Translations under genes and position numbers: made by a program
Part shown: positions 15,863-23,185 of the stretch, piece after piece
Layout of the letters: the number at the start of each line of letters is the position of its first letter
Position numbering within the stretch: position 1 is the stretch's first letter
DNA from: SLSG01 sp964477035
GTDB taxonomy: Bacteria; Bacteroidota; Bacteroidia; Bacteroidales; UBA7960
Length of the DNA: 64,000 bases
Assembly (NCBI GenBank): GCA_964477035.1
Contig: CAYZCW010000001.1
Coordinates: forward strand, 248,001 to 312,000
Direction of reading: 5' to 3'
Notes under the pieces: model-generated
What the model was told of the DNA's origin: nothing
The model's input: only the letters and a program-made list of their open reading frames with translations
The model's database searches: none

Positions 15863-16830
15863 TGGCCCGGGGAATCCATATCCTTCAGCCGGGCCTCCTG
15901 AGCACGGTGCAGGACCTGGGGCGGCACGGCTACCGGCGTTACGGAATGCCGGTGGCCGGGGCCATGGACCCGCCGGCCCTGATGCTGGCGAACCTGTTGG
16001 CGGGCAATCCGCCCGGGGCCGCCGGCATCGAAGCCACCCTGACGGGACCGGAGATTGAATTCACGGAACCGGGAGCCATTGCCCTGGGCGGGGCCGGCAT
16101 GAGGCCCCTGCTGAACGGTCAGGCCGTTCCCCTGTGGCGGGCGTTGAGGGTTCGTGCCGGCGACCGGCTGGGCTTCGAACCGGCGGACCGGGGCTGCCGT
16201 ATGTACATTGCCTTTGGCGGCGGCCTGGATGTGCCCCCGGTGATGGGCAGCCGGTCCACTTACCTGCGTGCCGGACTGGGCGGTTTCCGGGGCAGGGCCC
16301 TCCGCCGGGGGGATGTCCTGCCCCTGGGCCGGGTCCAAAAGGCGGCAAGGGGGTGGCTCACGGGAAAGGAAAGGGCCCTGCCCCGGGAGCTGGTGCCCCT
16401 GTATGACCTGGGCGGCCCGCTGCGTATCCTGCCCGGACCGGAGACAGGGAGGCTGGCTTTCGAGGGACTGAAACACCTGATCACCGGCCGTTTTGAGGTC
16501 AGCGCCCGCAGCGACCGCATGGGTTATCGCCTGGAAGGGGAGCCCGTCCTGCTGAAGCCGCCCGGCAGCGACATCGTGTCGTCCGGGCTGGTGCGCGGCA
16601 CGATCCAGGTTCCGTCCGACGGACAACCCATCCTGATGATGGCCGACCACCAGACCACCGGAGGCTATGCCCGCATTGCGGTGGTCGCCTCGGCCGACCT
16701 GCCGGTGTTGGCCCAGCTGCGGCCCGGGGACGCCCTATGCTTCCGTGAGACCGGAAGGGAGGAGGCGGAGCGTCTGGCCGGGGAAAGGGCCAGGGCCCTT
16801 CTATTGTATGGAAATGCGCTGCAGCTGTGA
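15859..16830 (+). CDS. pxpC: 5-oxoprolinase subunit C (KipA / biotin-dependent carboxyltransferase family)
   Basis: 323 aa. Family landmarks are QPGLLSTVQDLGRHGYRRYG, VAGAMDPPALMLANLLAGN, EATLTGPEIEF, a C-terminal SDRMGYRLEG and DHQTTGGYARIAVV. It partners with PxpB to convert phosphorylated 5-oxoproline. The last 30 bp overlap the 3' end of the convergent dipeptide epimerase, with no room for a terminator, so read-through antisense RNA between the two units is possible. Confidence 0.93.
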   Translation: MMARGIHILQPGLLSTVQDLGRHGYRRYGMPVAGAMDPPALMLANLLAGNPPGAAGIEATLTGPEIEFTEPGAIALGGAGMRPLLNGQAVPLWRALRVRAGDRLGFEPADRGCRMYIAFGGGLDVPPVMGSRSTYLRAGLGGFRGRALRRGDVLPLGRVQKAARGWLTGKERALPRELVPLYDLGGPLRILPGPETGRLAFEGLKHLITGRFEVSARSDRMGYRLEGEPVLLKPPGSDIVSSGLVRGTIQVPSDGQPILMMADHQTTGGYARIAVVASADLPVLAQLRPGDALCFRETGREEAERLAGERARALLLYGNALQL

Positions 16831-17907
16831 CAGGTAGTCCCGGTTGATCCCCGCGCCCAGGCCGGGTGCTTCGGGCAGGGTGATCCGCCCGTGGTCGTGA
16901 TACGCCATGCCGCCGGTGACATGGTCCTCCTGCAGGAAGAGGGGCGCATCGAAATCGAAATGCCGTATGTGGTCGCTGCACAGGGCCAGGTGCACCCCGG
17001 CCGTGGTGGCCAGGCGGGACTCGAGGAAACCGCCCACCTGCATGCCGGTGCCGGCCTTTTCGGCCAGGCGGACGATCTTCAGGGCTTTGTGCAGGCCGGA
17101 GGATTTGCCCAGTTTGAGGTTGAACAGGGGACAGGCCCCCAGGGCGATCAGGCGTTCGGCATCATGGTGGTCGCAACAGGTTTCGTCGGCCATCACCGGG
17201 ACGGGGCTGGCGGCGCTCACCCGGCCCAGCTCCATGAATGCCCAGCGGGGGATGGGCTCTTCACAGTGTTCAATCCCATAGGGTGCCAGGGCCTGCAAGG
17301 TCGTGATGGCCTCTTCCACCGTCCATCCCTGGTTGGCATCCAGGCGCAGGGGGATCTCCTGCCCGACGGCCTCCCGGATGCGCCGGATGCGCTCCACGTC
17401 CCGTTTGCCTCCGTCGCCCAGTTTGACTTTGATGTGGCGGTATCCTTCCCTTTGGATTTCCCGGGCCGCGGCAGCCATGTCCGCGGGTGTGCCCAGGCTG
17501 ACGGTCAAGTCGGTGTGAATGGGTTTCCCCGGCTTTCCCCCCAGGTAGGCATACAGGGGCAGGCCGGCATGCCGGGCCGCCAGGTCGTGCAGGGCGATGT
17601 CGAAAGCGCTCTTGATGCTGGCATTGCCGTGGATCACCCGGTCCATCACCGCACAGCAGCCGCCCACGTCCCGCGGGTCCCTGCCGATCAGCGCACGGGC
17701 CAGGAACCGGCCCACGGCACAGGCGGTCTCCATGGTTTCCCCGTTGATCGTCATAAAGGGGCTGCACTCCCCGAAGCCTTCGCTGCCATCGCTCGCCCGG
17801 ATGACCACCAGGACATTGCTGGCGTGCTCCATCCTCCCCAGGGAGATCACAAACGGTTTTTTCAGGCGGATGGGCGCGGGGTGGATCTCGATCAGGTCGA
17901 TCTTCAT
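16801..17907 (-). CDS. dipeptide epimerase (enolase superfamily)
   Basis: 368 aa from ATG 17907. Enolase-superfamily catalytic residues are in the right order: KVK (160-162), LDAN (Asp190), EEP (216-218), ADE (240-242) and NLKLGK (Lys265). The DFD motif at 318-320 matches the DxD that holds the dipeptide amino group in L-Ala-D/L-Glu epimerases, so a dipeptide substrate is well supported; the exact residues accepted are not. The typical role is to turn murein L-Ala-D-Glu into L-Ala-L-Glu. It follows the VanX-type dipeptidase by 11 bp in one operon. Confidence 0.88.
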   Translation of the reverse strand: MKIDLIEIHPAPIRLKKPFVISLGRMEHASNVLVVIRASDGSEGFGECSPFMTINGETMETACAVGRFLARALIGRDPRDVGGCCAVMDRVIHGNASIKSAFDIALHDLAARHAGLPLYAYLGGKPGKPIHTDLTVSLGTPADMAAAAREIQREGYRHIKVKLGDGGKRDVERIRRIREAVGQEIPLRLDANQGWTVEEAITTLQALAPYGIEHCEEPIPRWAFMELGRVSAASPVPVMADETCCDHHDAERLIALGACPLFNLKLGKSSGLHKALKIVRLAEKAGTGMQVGGFLESRLATTAGVHLALCSDHIRHFDFDAPLFLQEDHVTGGMAYHDHGRITLPEAPGLGAGINRDYLSQLQRISIQ

Positions 17908-17918
17908 GGTGTCGGCGT

Positions 17919-18671
17919 TTACCGGATGTCGAAGTTGAAATAGGTGTCGAAATGGGGTTCGGATGCCAGGGTATAATGCCACCATTCTGCTTCATAGGCG
18001 ACAAAGCCATGACGCTCCATGACCTTCCGCAACAACAACCTGTTGGCCGCCTGCTGCGGGGTGATGCCCTCTGTCCCGTGCCCAGAAAGGGGTCCGAAAT
18101 AGTCGAACCCGGTGCCCATATCCAGTTCGTCCCCGGTGGACAACTCAAACAGGGTGAGGTCGACCGTGCTGCCGCGGGAATGGCTGGAACGGGCAGAAAT
18201 ATACCCTTGCTCGAACAACACGGACTTGTCGACCTCCGGATAATACTTCTGTTTGGTCAGGGTGTCGCCCAAATCCCCGGCCCAGCGGACAAAATGGTCG
18301 ACTGCCTTTTGAGGCCGGAAGCCGTCAAACACGATGAGCCCGTATCCCTGCCCGGCCAGCTCTCCGGCCACTTCACTCAGGGCGTCCAGGGCCTCTTCCG
18401 TAAGGATGGCCACGGGCTCCAGATAGCCATCCACCGGCTGTCCCAGGAAGTTGTCGGTTCCGTGATAGCGGATGTCGTACACCACCCCGGGAACCGCCTC
18501 GTGCACGTAGCCGAACCCTTCAGGCAAGGCCGGTGATTGCCGCAGGGAGCAGCTCCACAGGAGGCACGAGAGGAGTCCCGCGATCAGTAGGGGCCGGATC
18601 CGTGTTTTTCCCGGGCCGGGAGGATGCGGGCGGGGTTCTTTACAGAGGGGGGCTTTTTGAATGCGGGTCAT
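17919..18671 (-). CDS. D-alanyl-D-alanine dipeptidase (VanX-type, M15D) lipoprotein
   Basis: 250 aa. An N-terminal hydrophobic segment ends in LLWSC, giving a likely lipid Cys at 41 (C36 possible). The M15 zinc site is SSHSRGSTVD (His164, Asp171) plus EWWH (catalytic Glu229, His232); FDGFRP supplies the conserved Arg119. VanX enzymes cleave D-Ala-D-Ala. With no vanA/vanH nearby and a dipeptide epimerase next in the operon, a nutritional role in wall-peptide recycling is more likely than glycopeptide resistance. It acts in the periplasm or on the outer membrane. Confidence 0.87.
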   Translation of the reverse strand: MTRIQKAPLCKEPRPHPPGPGKTRIRPLLIAGLLSCLLWSCSLRQSPALPEGFGYVHEAVPGVVYDIRYHGTDNFLGQPVDGYLEPVAILTEEALDALSEVAGELAGQGYGLIVFDGFRPQKAVDHFVRWAGDLGDTLTKQKYYPEVDKSVLFEQGYISARSSHSRGSTVDLTLFELSTGDELDMGTGFDYFGPLSGHGTEGITPQQAANRLLLRKVMERHGFVAYEAEWWHYTLASEPHFDTYFNFDIR

Positions 18672-18741
18672 GGGTATGTTTTTTCTGTTTCGGGAGAAGG
18701 GACTTTGCTGGCTGCCGTTTTAGCATCTGCAACCTTACCGG

Positions 18742-18749
18742 CAAATATA
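18742..18749 (-). promoter_or_regulatory. candidate -7 element of the vanX-like/epimerase operon
   Basis: Minus strand TATATTTG matches TAnnTTTG, 71 bp before the start at 18671. No good -33 element is visible. Confidence 0.4.
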
Positions 18750-18845
18750 TATAATATTGGCCCGGGTCGCGGGACCGGCTACGAATTTTCGCCGGACAGG
18801 CCGGGGCGGGGAATCCGTGGTTTCGGATATGGCAATGCGGAGCCA

Positions 18846-18877
18846 TTGGCCTGGTTGTTGATTTATGGCTACCTTTG
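18846..18877 (+). promoter_or_regulatory. promoter of the TPR lipoprotein
   Basis: TTG at 18846-18848, 21 bp, TACCTTTG at 18870-18877, fitting the Bacteroidota -33/-7 form. The leader would be about 60 nt. Confidence 0.5.
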
Positions 18878-18944
18878 ACCCTTTTTTCCGGGTACGGGCA
18901 GGAATTAACCTTTAGGTCCGAACCTGCAGCAATGACGAAAGACC

Positions 18945-19850
18945 ATGAACCGAAAGACGACAAACCGCTTGATTGCCCTGCTTGCCGTGATTTTTATCAT
19001 CCAAGGCTGTTCCAGCCTCCGCCCGGCTGCCGGGGAAGCCGCCCTGGAGCAGGAAGCTGCGGAGGCGGCCCGTTCCGCGGATCATGAAAGGGCGCTGGCT
19101 TTGTACGAAGAGCTGATGGAAGGGCGCCGCAGCCGGGATGCTGCCGTCGATCCGGGACATTACCGGGGTGCCGGCCTGGCGGCACATGCCCTGGGAAGGA
19201 CCGACAAGGTGCTGGCCTACCTGGAGCCCCTGCGTCACGATGCCGGTGCCGGCGCTCCGGTATTCGCCGCCCTGGCAGAGGCCTACCGACGGGTGGACAA
19301 CCTCTCGCGTGAGATCAGCAGCCTGGAGACCTATGTCACGCATTACCCGGAAGGAGCGGACATCGATGCCTTGCGGCTGCGGTATTTCGAGACCCTGGCA
19401 GAAAGCCGCAACTGGGAGCAGGCAGCGGCCCTCTGGCCCGGGGTGGAAGAACAGGCCCGCGGGCAGGAGCCCTTGATGAACCGCTATTTTGAGGTGCTTG
19501 TGGCCCTGGACCGGGAAGAGGAGGCAGAGCGGCTGGCCCGGGAACTGCTGGGGATGAACCCGGACAACCTCCTGGCACTGGACCATCTGGGGAAGCTGCA
19601 CTACCGGCGCGCGGAGGAGATCCACCACAGGGAAACCAGGGCGTATGAGAGAAACCGTACCAGGCAGCAATATGCCCGGCTGCTGAAGGCCTACGAAGTG
19701 ATGAATGAGGACTTCCGTACGGCCCTCGGGTATTTCCTTCGGTTGTTTGAGCTGCATCCGACGAGAGAAACCGCCAGCTTCCTGCGCAACATCTACAGCC
19801 GCTTCGGGGATGAGGAGCGTGCCCGCTACTACGATACACGCCTGCAGTGA
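18945..19850 (+). CDS. TPR-containing lipoprotein
   Basis: 301 aa, with a lipoprotein signal (AVIFIIQGCSS, lipid Cys22). The whole mature part is alpha-helical with TPR-like hairpins: ALALYEELMEG, ADIDALRLRYFETLAE, AERLARELLGMNPDNLLALDHLG. It probably scaffolds a periplasmic or outer-membrane complex. No specific family is recognised. It resembles in kind, but not clearly in sequence, the TPR lipoprotein at 58013-59164. Confidence 0.75.
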   Translation: MNRKTTNRLIALLAVIFIIQGCSSLRPAAGEAALEQEAAEAARSADHERALALYEELMEGRRSRDAAVDPGHYRGAGLAAHALGRTDKVLAYLEPLRHDAGAGAPVFAALAEAYRRVDNLSREISSLETYVTHYPEGADIDALRLRYFETLAESRNWEQAAALWPGVEEQARGQEPLMNRYFEVLVALDREEEAERLARELLGMNPDNLLALDHLGKLHYRRAEEIHHRETRAYERNRTRQQYARLLKAYEVMNEDFRTALGYFLRLFELHPTRETASFLRNIYSRFGDEERARYYDTRLQ

Positions 19851-19937
19851 ATGTTCCGGGCTCTTATGTGCAGGACGGGGTGGCCAATATTTTAGTTTTT
19901 TTAATAGAATTTTCGAGGCCGCCCGGGGTCAAAGCCG

Positions 19938-19945
19938 TACTTTTG
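19938..19945 (+). promoter_or_regulatory. candidate -7 element of the DUF4168-like gene
   Basis: TACTTTTG fits TAnnTTTG; the start codon follows 49 bp later. The -33 region is only weakly matched. Confidence 0.35.
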
Positions 19946-19994
19946 GCCCGGAAGTCCTCAGACGGCTTTCATTTTTTTTAACTGAAACCCATTG

Positions 19995-20459
19995 ATGATG
20001 AATTTTTCCAAAAAGTTAGGCGGGCTGTTTTTGCTGATGGCATTCGCCACGGCCAGCGTGTTTGGCCAGGGTGTCCCTGACCAGCAGGAGGCCCCGTCCG
20101 ATGATGAACTGAAGCAATTTATTGGCGTATTGCAGCATATCCAGCTGATCGACCAGCTGTCCCAGCAACAGATGGTGATGGCCATTCAGGAGGAGGAGAT
20201 GGAAGTGCAGCGTTTTGTGGAGCTCATGCAGGCCCAGCAGGATCCGAATCAGGAAGTGGAAACCACCCCTGAGGAGAAGGAGAAGTATGACAAGGTGGCC
20301 GGGATGATCGAACAGATCCAGGTCGATGCCCAGGAAGAAATGGAATCCCATATTGCAGAATCGGGCCTCACCATCATGCGTTACCAGGAGATCTCCCTGC
20401 AGATCCAGACCGATGAGGCATTGCAACAACGATTTCAGGAGCTGATCCAGCAATTGTAA
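19995..20459 (+). CDS. secreted DUF4168-like protein
   Basis: 154 aa from ATG 19995 (ATGATG; a TTG just before is less likely). Signal peptide MMNFSKKLGGLFLLMAFATA, then a short acidic helical protein. DDELKQFIGVLQHIQ near residue 35 and the Gln/Glu-rich C-terminus (ALQQRFQELIQQL) match my memory of DUF4168, a family of small exported proteins of unknown role. Met- and Gln-rich (QQQMVMAIQEEEMEVQRF). It ends 3 bp from the stop of the convergent MATE gene. Confidence 0.65.
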   Translation: MMNFSKKLGGLFLLMAFATASVFGQGVPDQQEAPSDDELKQFIGVLQHIQLIDQLSQQQMVMAIQEEEMEVQRFVELMQAQQDPNQEVETTPEEKEKYDKVAGMIEQIQVDAQEEMESHIAESGLTIMRYQEISLQIQTDEALQQRFQELIQQL

Positions 20460-20462
20460 GGA

Positions 20463-21761
20463 CTACCTCTTTCCCAGAATATGCCTTGGGGCCATAAGCC
20501 CCAGGGTCAGCCCGCGCATGCCCAGAAACAGCAGCAGGGCCCCCCACAGGGCATGGTTGCCCAGATGGGGCGCCATCAGGTAATAGGCCGGGAAATAGAA
20601 ACCCAGGGTGGCGATGAGCATGGCGTTGCGCATGGCCACGGAAGCCGTGGCCCCGATGTAGATCCCATCCCACAGGAAGGCGGAAAAGGAGACAAGGGGC
20701 ACCAGCACGGTCCAGATCAGGTAAGGCCTGGCTGCCTCAATCACCTCCGCATTGCTCGTGAGGAGCTTCACGACCAGCGTCCCCCCCAAAAGGTAGGCCA
20801 GGGTAAAAGCCAGGGCGATGCCGCCCCCCCATAGGAACAACAGCCGGATGCTTTGCCGCAGGGACCTGCGGTTGCCTGCCCCGATAAAACGGCCGGTGAG
20901 GGCCTCGGCAGCGTGCGCATAGCCGTCGATCAGGTAGGAGAAGAACATGAAGAACTGCAGCAGCAGGGAGTTTACAGCCAATGTGGTGTCGCCCAGCGAG
21001 GCCGACCTGGCCGTGAAGAAGGAGATCGCGACGATGAGGCAGAGGGTGCGCACCAGGATGTCCCGGTTCACATGAAAGAACCGCCACAGGGCGCTGCGCT
21101 CCATCACCCCGCCCCGGTCAAAGAACCGGAAAAAACGGCCATAGTATTTTTTCAGGAACACGGCCGCCATCAACAGTCCCAGGTATTGGGCGATGACGGT
21201 GCCCAGGGCCACGCCCCCGGAGGCCATGTCCATCGTGCGGACAAAAAACACGCTGAAACCGATGTTCAGCAGGTTGACCGTGATGGCGATCACCATGGGC
21301 AGGCGGGTGTTCTGCATGCCGATGAACCAGCCGGTGAATGCGTACAGCCCGATGGTGGCCGGCGCGGCATAGATGCGGATGTGGAAGTACTGCCGGGCCA
21401 GGGTTTCCACATCGGGGCTGCTGTCTATGAGCCAGAAGGCCAGGGCGGCAATGGGCCGTTTCAGGATAACGAGTGTTGCGGCGGCCAGCAGGGCCAAGGC
21501 CAGGGGCCTTGCCAGGTTTAGCATCACCTCCCTGAAGTCCCGCCTGCCAAAGGCCTGGGCCACGAAGCCGCTGGTGCTCATGCGCAGGAAGCCGAAGCCC
21601 CAGTATATGAAGTTGAAGACCATGCTGCCCAGGGCCACGGCCCCGATGTACACCTTGTTATCCAGGTGGCCCATCAGGGCCAGATCGACCATGCCCAGCA
21701 GCGGCACGGTGATGTTGCTGATGATGTTCGGCACGGCCAGTCTGAGGATGCGGCGGTTCAT
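20463..21761 (-). CDS. MATE-family efflux transporter (DinF-like)
   Basis: 432 aa from ATG 21761, with about 12 membrane segments. Typical MATE beginnings and turns are present: ILRLAVPNIISNITVPLLGMVD, LGSMVFNFIYWGFGFLRMSTSG, GWFIGMQNTRLPM, and SLLLQFFMFFSYLIDGYAHAAE in the second half. It exports cationic or other small compounds using Na+ or H+; the substrate cannot be told. The promoter at 21779-21810 lies inside the hairpin that ends the upstream osmC-like gene. Confidence 0.88.
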   Translation of the reverse strand: MNRRILRLAVPNIISNITVPLLGMVDLALMGHLDNKVYIGAVALGSMVFNFIYWGFGFLRMSTSGFVAQAFGRRDFREVMLNLARPLALALLAAATLVILKRPIAALAFWLIDSSPDVETLARQYFHIRIYAAPATIGLYAFTGWFIGMQNTRLPMVIAITVNLLNIGFSVFFVRTMDMASGGVALGTVIAQYLGLLMAAVFLKKYYGRFFRFFDRGGVMERSALWRFFHVNRDILVRTLCLIVAISFFTARSASLGDTTLAVNSLLLQFFMFFSYLIDGYAHAAEALTGRFIGAGNRRSLRQSIRLLFLWGGGIALAFTLAYLLGGTLVVKLLTSNAEVIEAARPYLIWTVLVPLVSFSAFLWDGIYIGATASVAMRNAMLIATLGFYFPAYYLMAPHLGNHALWGALLLFLGMRGLTLGLMAPRHILGKR

Positions 21762-21778
21762 GGGGAAAAATAACGCTG

Positions 21779-21810
21779 CAAAGGTAGACAAAAGATGGGG
21801 GCGGTTTCAA
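21779..21810 (-). promoter_or_regulatory. promoter of the MATE gene
   Basis: Minus strand: TTG (21810-21808), 21 bp, TACCTTTG (21786-21779). Transcription would start about 10 nt before the ATG at 21761. The -33 half overlaps the stem of the osmC terminator. Confidence 0.6.
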
Positions 21811-21836
21811 CATCCGGGATGTGAAACCGCCCCCCA
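21794..21836 (-). terminator. terminator of the osmC-like gene
   Basis: A GGGGGCGGTTTCA arm pairs with TGAAACCGCCCCC (about 13 bp plus an inner ACATC/GATGT helix) around a CCGG loop; reading on the minus strand it is followed by ATCTTTTGTC. Confidence 0.65.
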
Positions 21837-21871
21837 ACCAAAACAACACATGAAGGGATGGAAACAAATGC

Positions 21872-22309
21872 TTAATTGGCGACAGCCAGTCTGATCAGGG
21901 TCTGGTTCTGCAGGTTGTCACTGACCGGGCAGCGGTCCTCCACGGCCTGCATCCACCGCCCGAGGGTGGCGGCATCGGCATCGCAGTCGGGCTTCAGCTC
22001 CACGGTGATCTCCTTATAGCCGGCCCGGTCGGCATTGCTCTTGCCGAACAGCCTGTCGGGGTTGAGGTTGCCGGAGATGCCGATGCCGAGGCCGCGCAGC
22101 TCAAAGCCCATCTCCCCGGCGATGAGGTGGCCCATGACGTTGAGGCAGCCGGCGAAGGCAGCCAGTACATACTCCACCGGGTTGGCGGCCTCATTGGTGC
22201 CGCCCAGTTCCTGGGGCTCGTCCACGATGATTTCGAAATTGCGTGCCTTGACCCGGGTCCTTGCCGGGGTCTCGCTCTGTGCATTGATTTTGAATTTCAG
22301 GTCTGCCAT
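21872..22309 (-). CDS. OsmC/Ohr-family peroxide-reducing protein
   Basis: 145 aa from ATG 22309. The two redox cysteines are in family context: AFAGCLNVMGHLI (Cys55) and EDRCPVSDNL (Cys127); NPVEYVLAA supplies the conserved Glu46. Members reduce organic peroxides and use a resolving disulfide. Cytoplasmic. It is divergent from a Crp/Fnr-type regulator, and the 166-bp gap holds three palindromes, which suggests that the regulator controls both. Confidence 0.88.
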   Translation of the reverse strand: MADLKFKINAQSETPARTRVKARNFEIIVDEPQELGGTNEAANPVEYVLAAFAGCLNVMGHLIAGEMGFELRGLGIGISGNLNPDRLFGKSNADRAGYKEITVELKPDCDADAATLGRWMQAVEDRCPVSDNLQNQTLIRLAVAN

Positions 22310-22340
22310 GATGGATATTATTTGAGGTGAATATTTAATT

Positions 22341-22354
22341 GTTAATTTATTAAC
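22341..22354. promoter_or_regulatory. palindrome upstream of the osmC-like gene
   Basis: GTTAA-TTTA-TTAAC, directly adjoining the osmC -7 element. Confidence 0.4.
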
Positions 22355-22361
22355 AAAGGTA
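22354..22361 (-). promoter_or_regulatory. candidate -7 element of the osmC-like gene
   Basis: Minus strand TACCTTTG matches TAnnTTTG, 45 bp before the ATG at 22309; the -33 region is weak, which would fit an activated promoter. Confidence 0.45.
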
Positions 22362-22370
22362 AGCATTGTT

Positions 22371-22391
22371 ATGTTTAAAGATGTTAAACAT
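22371..22391. promoter_or_regulatory. 21-bp inverted repeat in the osmC/crp intergenic region
   Basis: ATGTTTAA-AGATG-TTAAACAT: perfect 8-bp arms and a 5-bp centre, placed near the -33 region of the osmC promoter, where a Crp-type activator could bind. Confidence 0.5.
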
Positions 22392-22430
22392 GGAGTGGTA
22401 AACCCCCTCTGCCGGCATGCAATATTCTCC

Positions 22431-22451
22431 TGCAAAAGATGTACTTTTGCA
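22431..22451. promoter_or_regulatory. 21-bp inverted repeat overlapping the crp-like promoter
   Basis: TGCAAAAG-ATGTA-CTTTTGCA, perfect 8-bp arms, 5-bp centre, the same geometry as the repeat at 22371-22391. It contains the -7 element TACTTTTG, so binding there would repress the regulator's own gene. Confidence 0.5.
22442..22449 (+). promoter_or_regulatory. candidate -7 element of the crp-like gene
   Basis: TACTTTTG fits TAnnTTTG; the ATG is 26 bp further on. No clear -33. Confidence 0.45.
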
Positions 22452-22475
22452 TGCCTGGTTTAAAACCCACCCGGT

Positions 22476-23135
22476 ATGAGAGAGATGTCACAGGCCGATT
22501 GGTTTGGATTGCTGGAGGCTGGCCAGCAGGAACGCCTGCAGGAACAGTCCACAACGGTGGATTTTGTTCCCGGGGAGACCATCGTCAAGCAAGGGGTTGC
22601 CGCCGGCCACATCCTGTTCCTGGAGGAGGGCATGGCCAAGCTGAGTGTGAGCGACCGGGAGCGTTCCACCACTTTCAAGATCGTGGCCCCGGGGTCCTTC
22701 GTCGGAATCATGTGCGCCTTCGTCAAGCGCCGTTTCGATTTTTCGGCCGTGGCCATCAAACCCTGCCGGGTGCGCATGATCGACCGGGACCTGATCGAGG
22801 AACTGATCCGCACCAACGGGGATTTTGCCGTGCACATGGTGCGGCTGATGTCCCAGGCCACCAATAAGATTGTTCACGATTTAATCTACCTGAGTCACAA
22901 GCATGCCGATGGGGCTTTGTGCACCATCCTGATGGAGTTGTCCGATATTTTTGACTCGGACCGCTTTCAGCTGCCTTTCACCCGGGTGGAGCTGGCCGAC
23001 ACCATCGGTTACTCCAAGGAGAGTGTGATCAACACTTTGTCGGACCTGCAGCGTGACGGCATCCTGCGAATTTCCGGGAGGCAGGTGGAGATCCTGGACC
23101 GCGGGCGGCTGGACCGGATTGCCCGGCATGGGTGA
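22476..23135 (+). CDS. Crp/Fnr-family transcriptional regulator
   Basis: 219 aa. Residues ~10-120 form the cyclic-nucleotide-binding-like beta roll (PGETIVKQGVAAGHILFLEEG). A long dimer helix follows, then a C-terminal winged helix with recognition region RVELADTIGYSKESVINTLS. The Fnr-type N-terminal Cys cluster and the cAMP-contacting Arg/Ser set of true Crp are not seen; Cys98 and Cys149 are isolated. It probably senses redox, nitrosative or another small signal. Divergent from an OsmC-type gene, with palindromes between them. Confidence 0.88.
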   Translation: MREMSQADWFGLLEAGQQERLQEQSTTVDFVPGETIVKQGVAAGHILFLEEGMAKLSVSDRERSTTFKIVAPGSFVGIMCAFVKRRFDFSAVAIKPCRVRMIDRDLIEELIRTNGDFAVHMVRLMSQATNKIVHDLIYLSHKHADGALCTILMELSDIFDSDRFQLPFTRVELADTIGYSKESVINTLSDLQRDGILRISGRQVEILDRGRLDRIARHG

Positions 23136-23185
23136 GCCCTTGCCGATGCCGCCCCGGTATAAATTTTTTCACAAGACATCCAAAG

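Noticed and set aside
17919..18671. Glycopeptide (vancomycin) resistance cluster.
   Set aside because: Only a VanX-type dipeptidase is present; no vanH, vanA ligase or vanRS genes are near, and a dipeptide epimerase follows.
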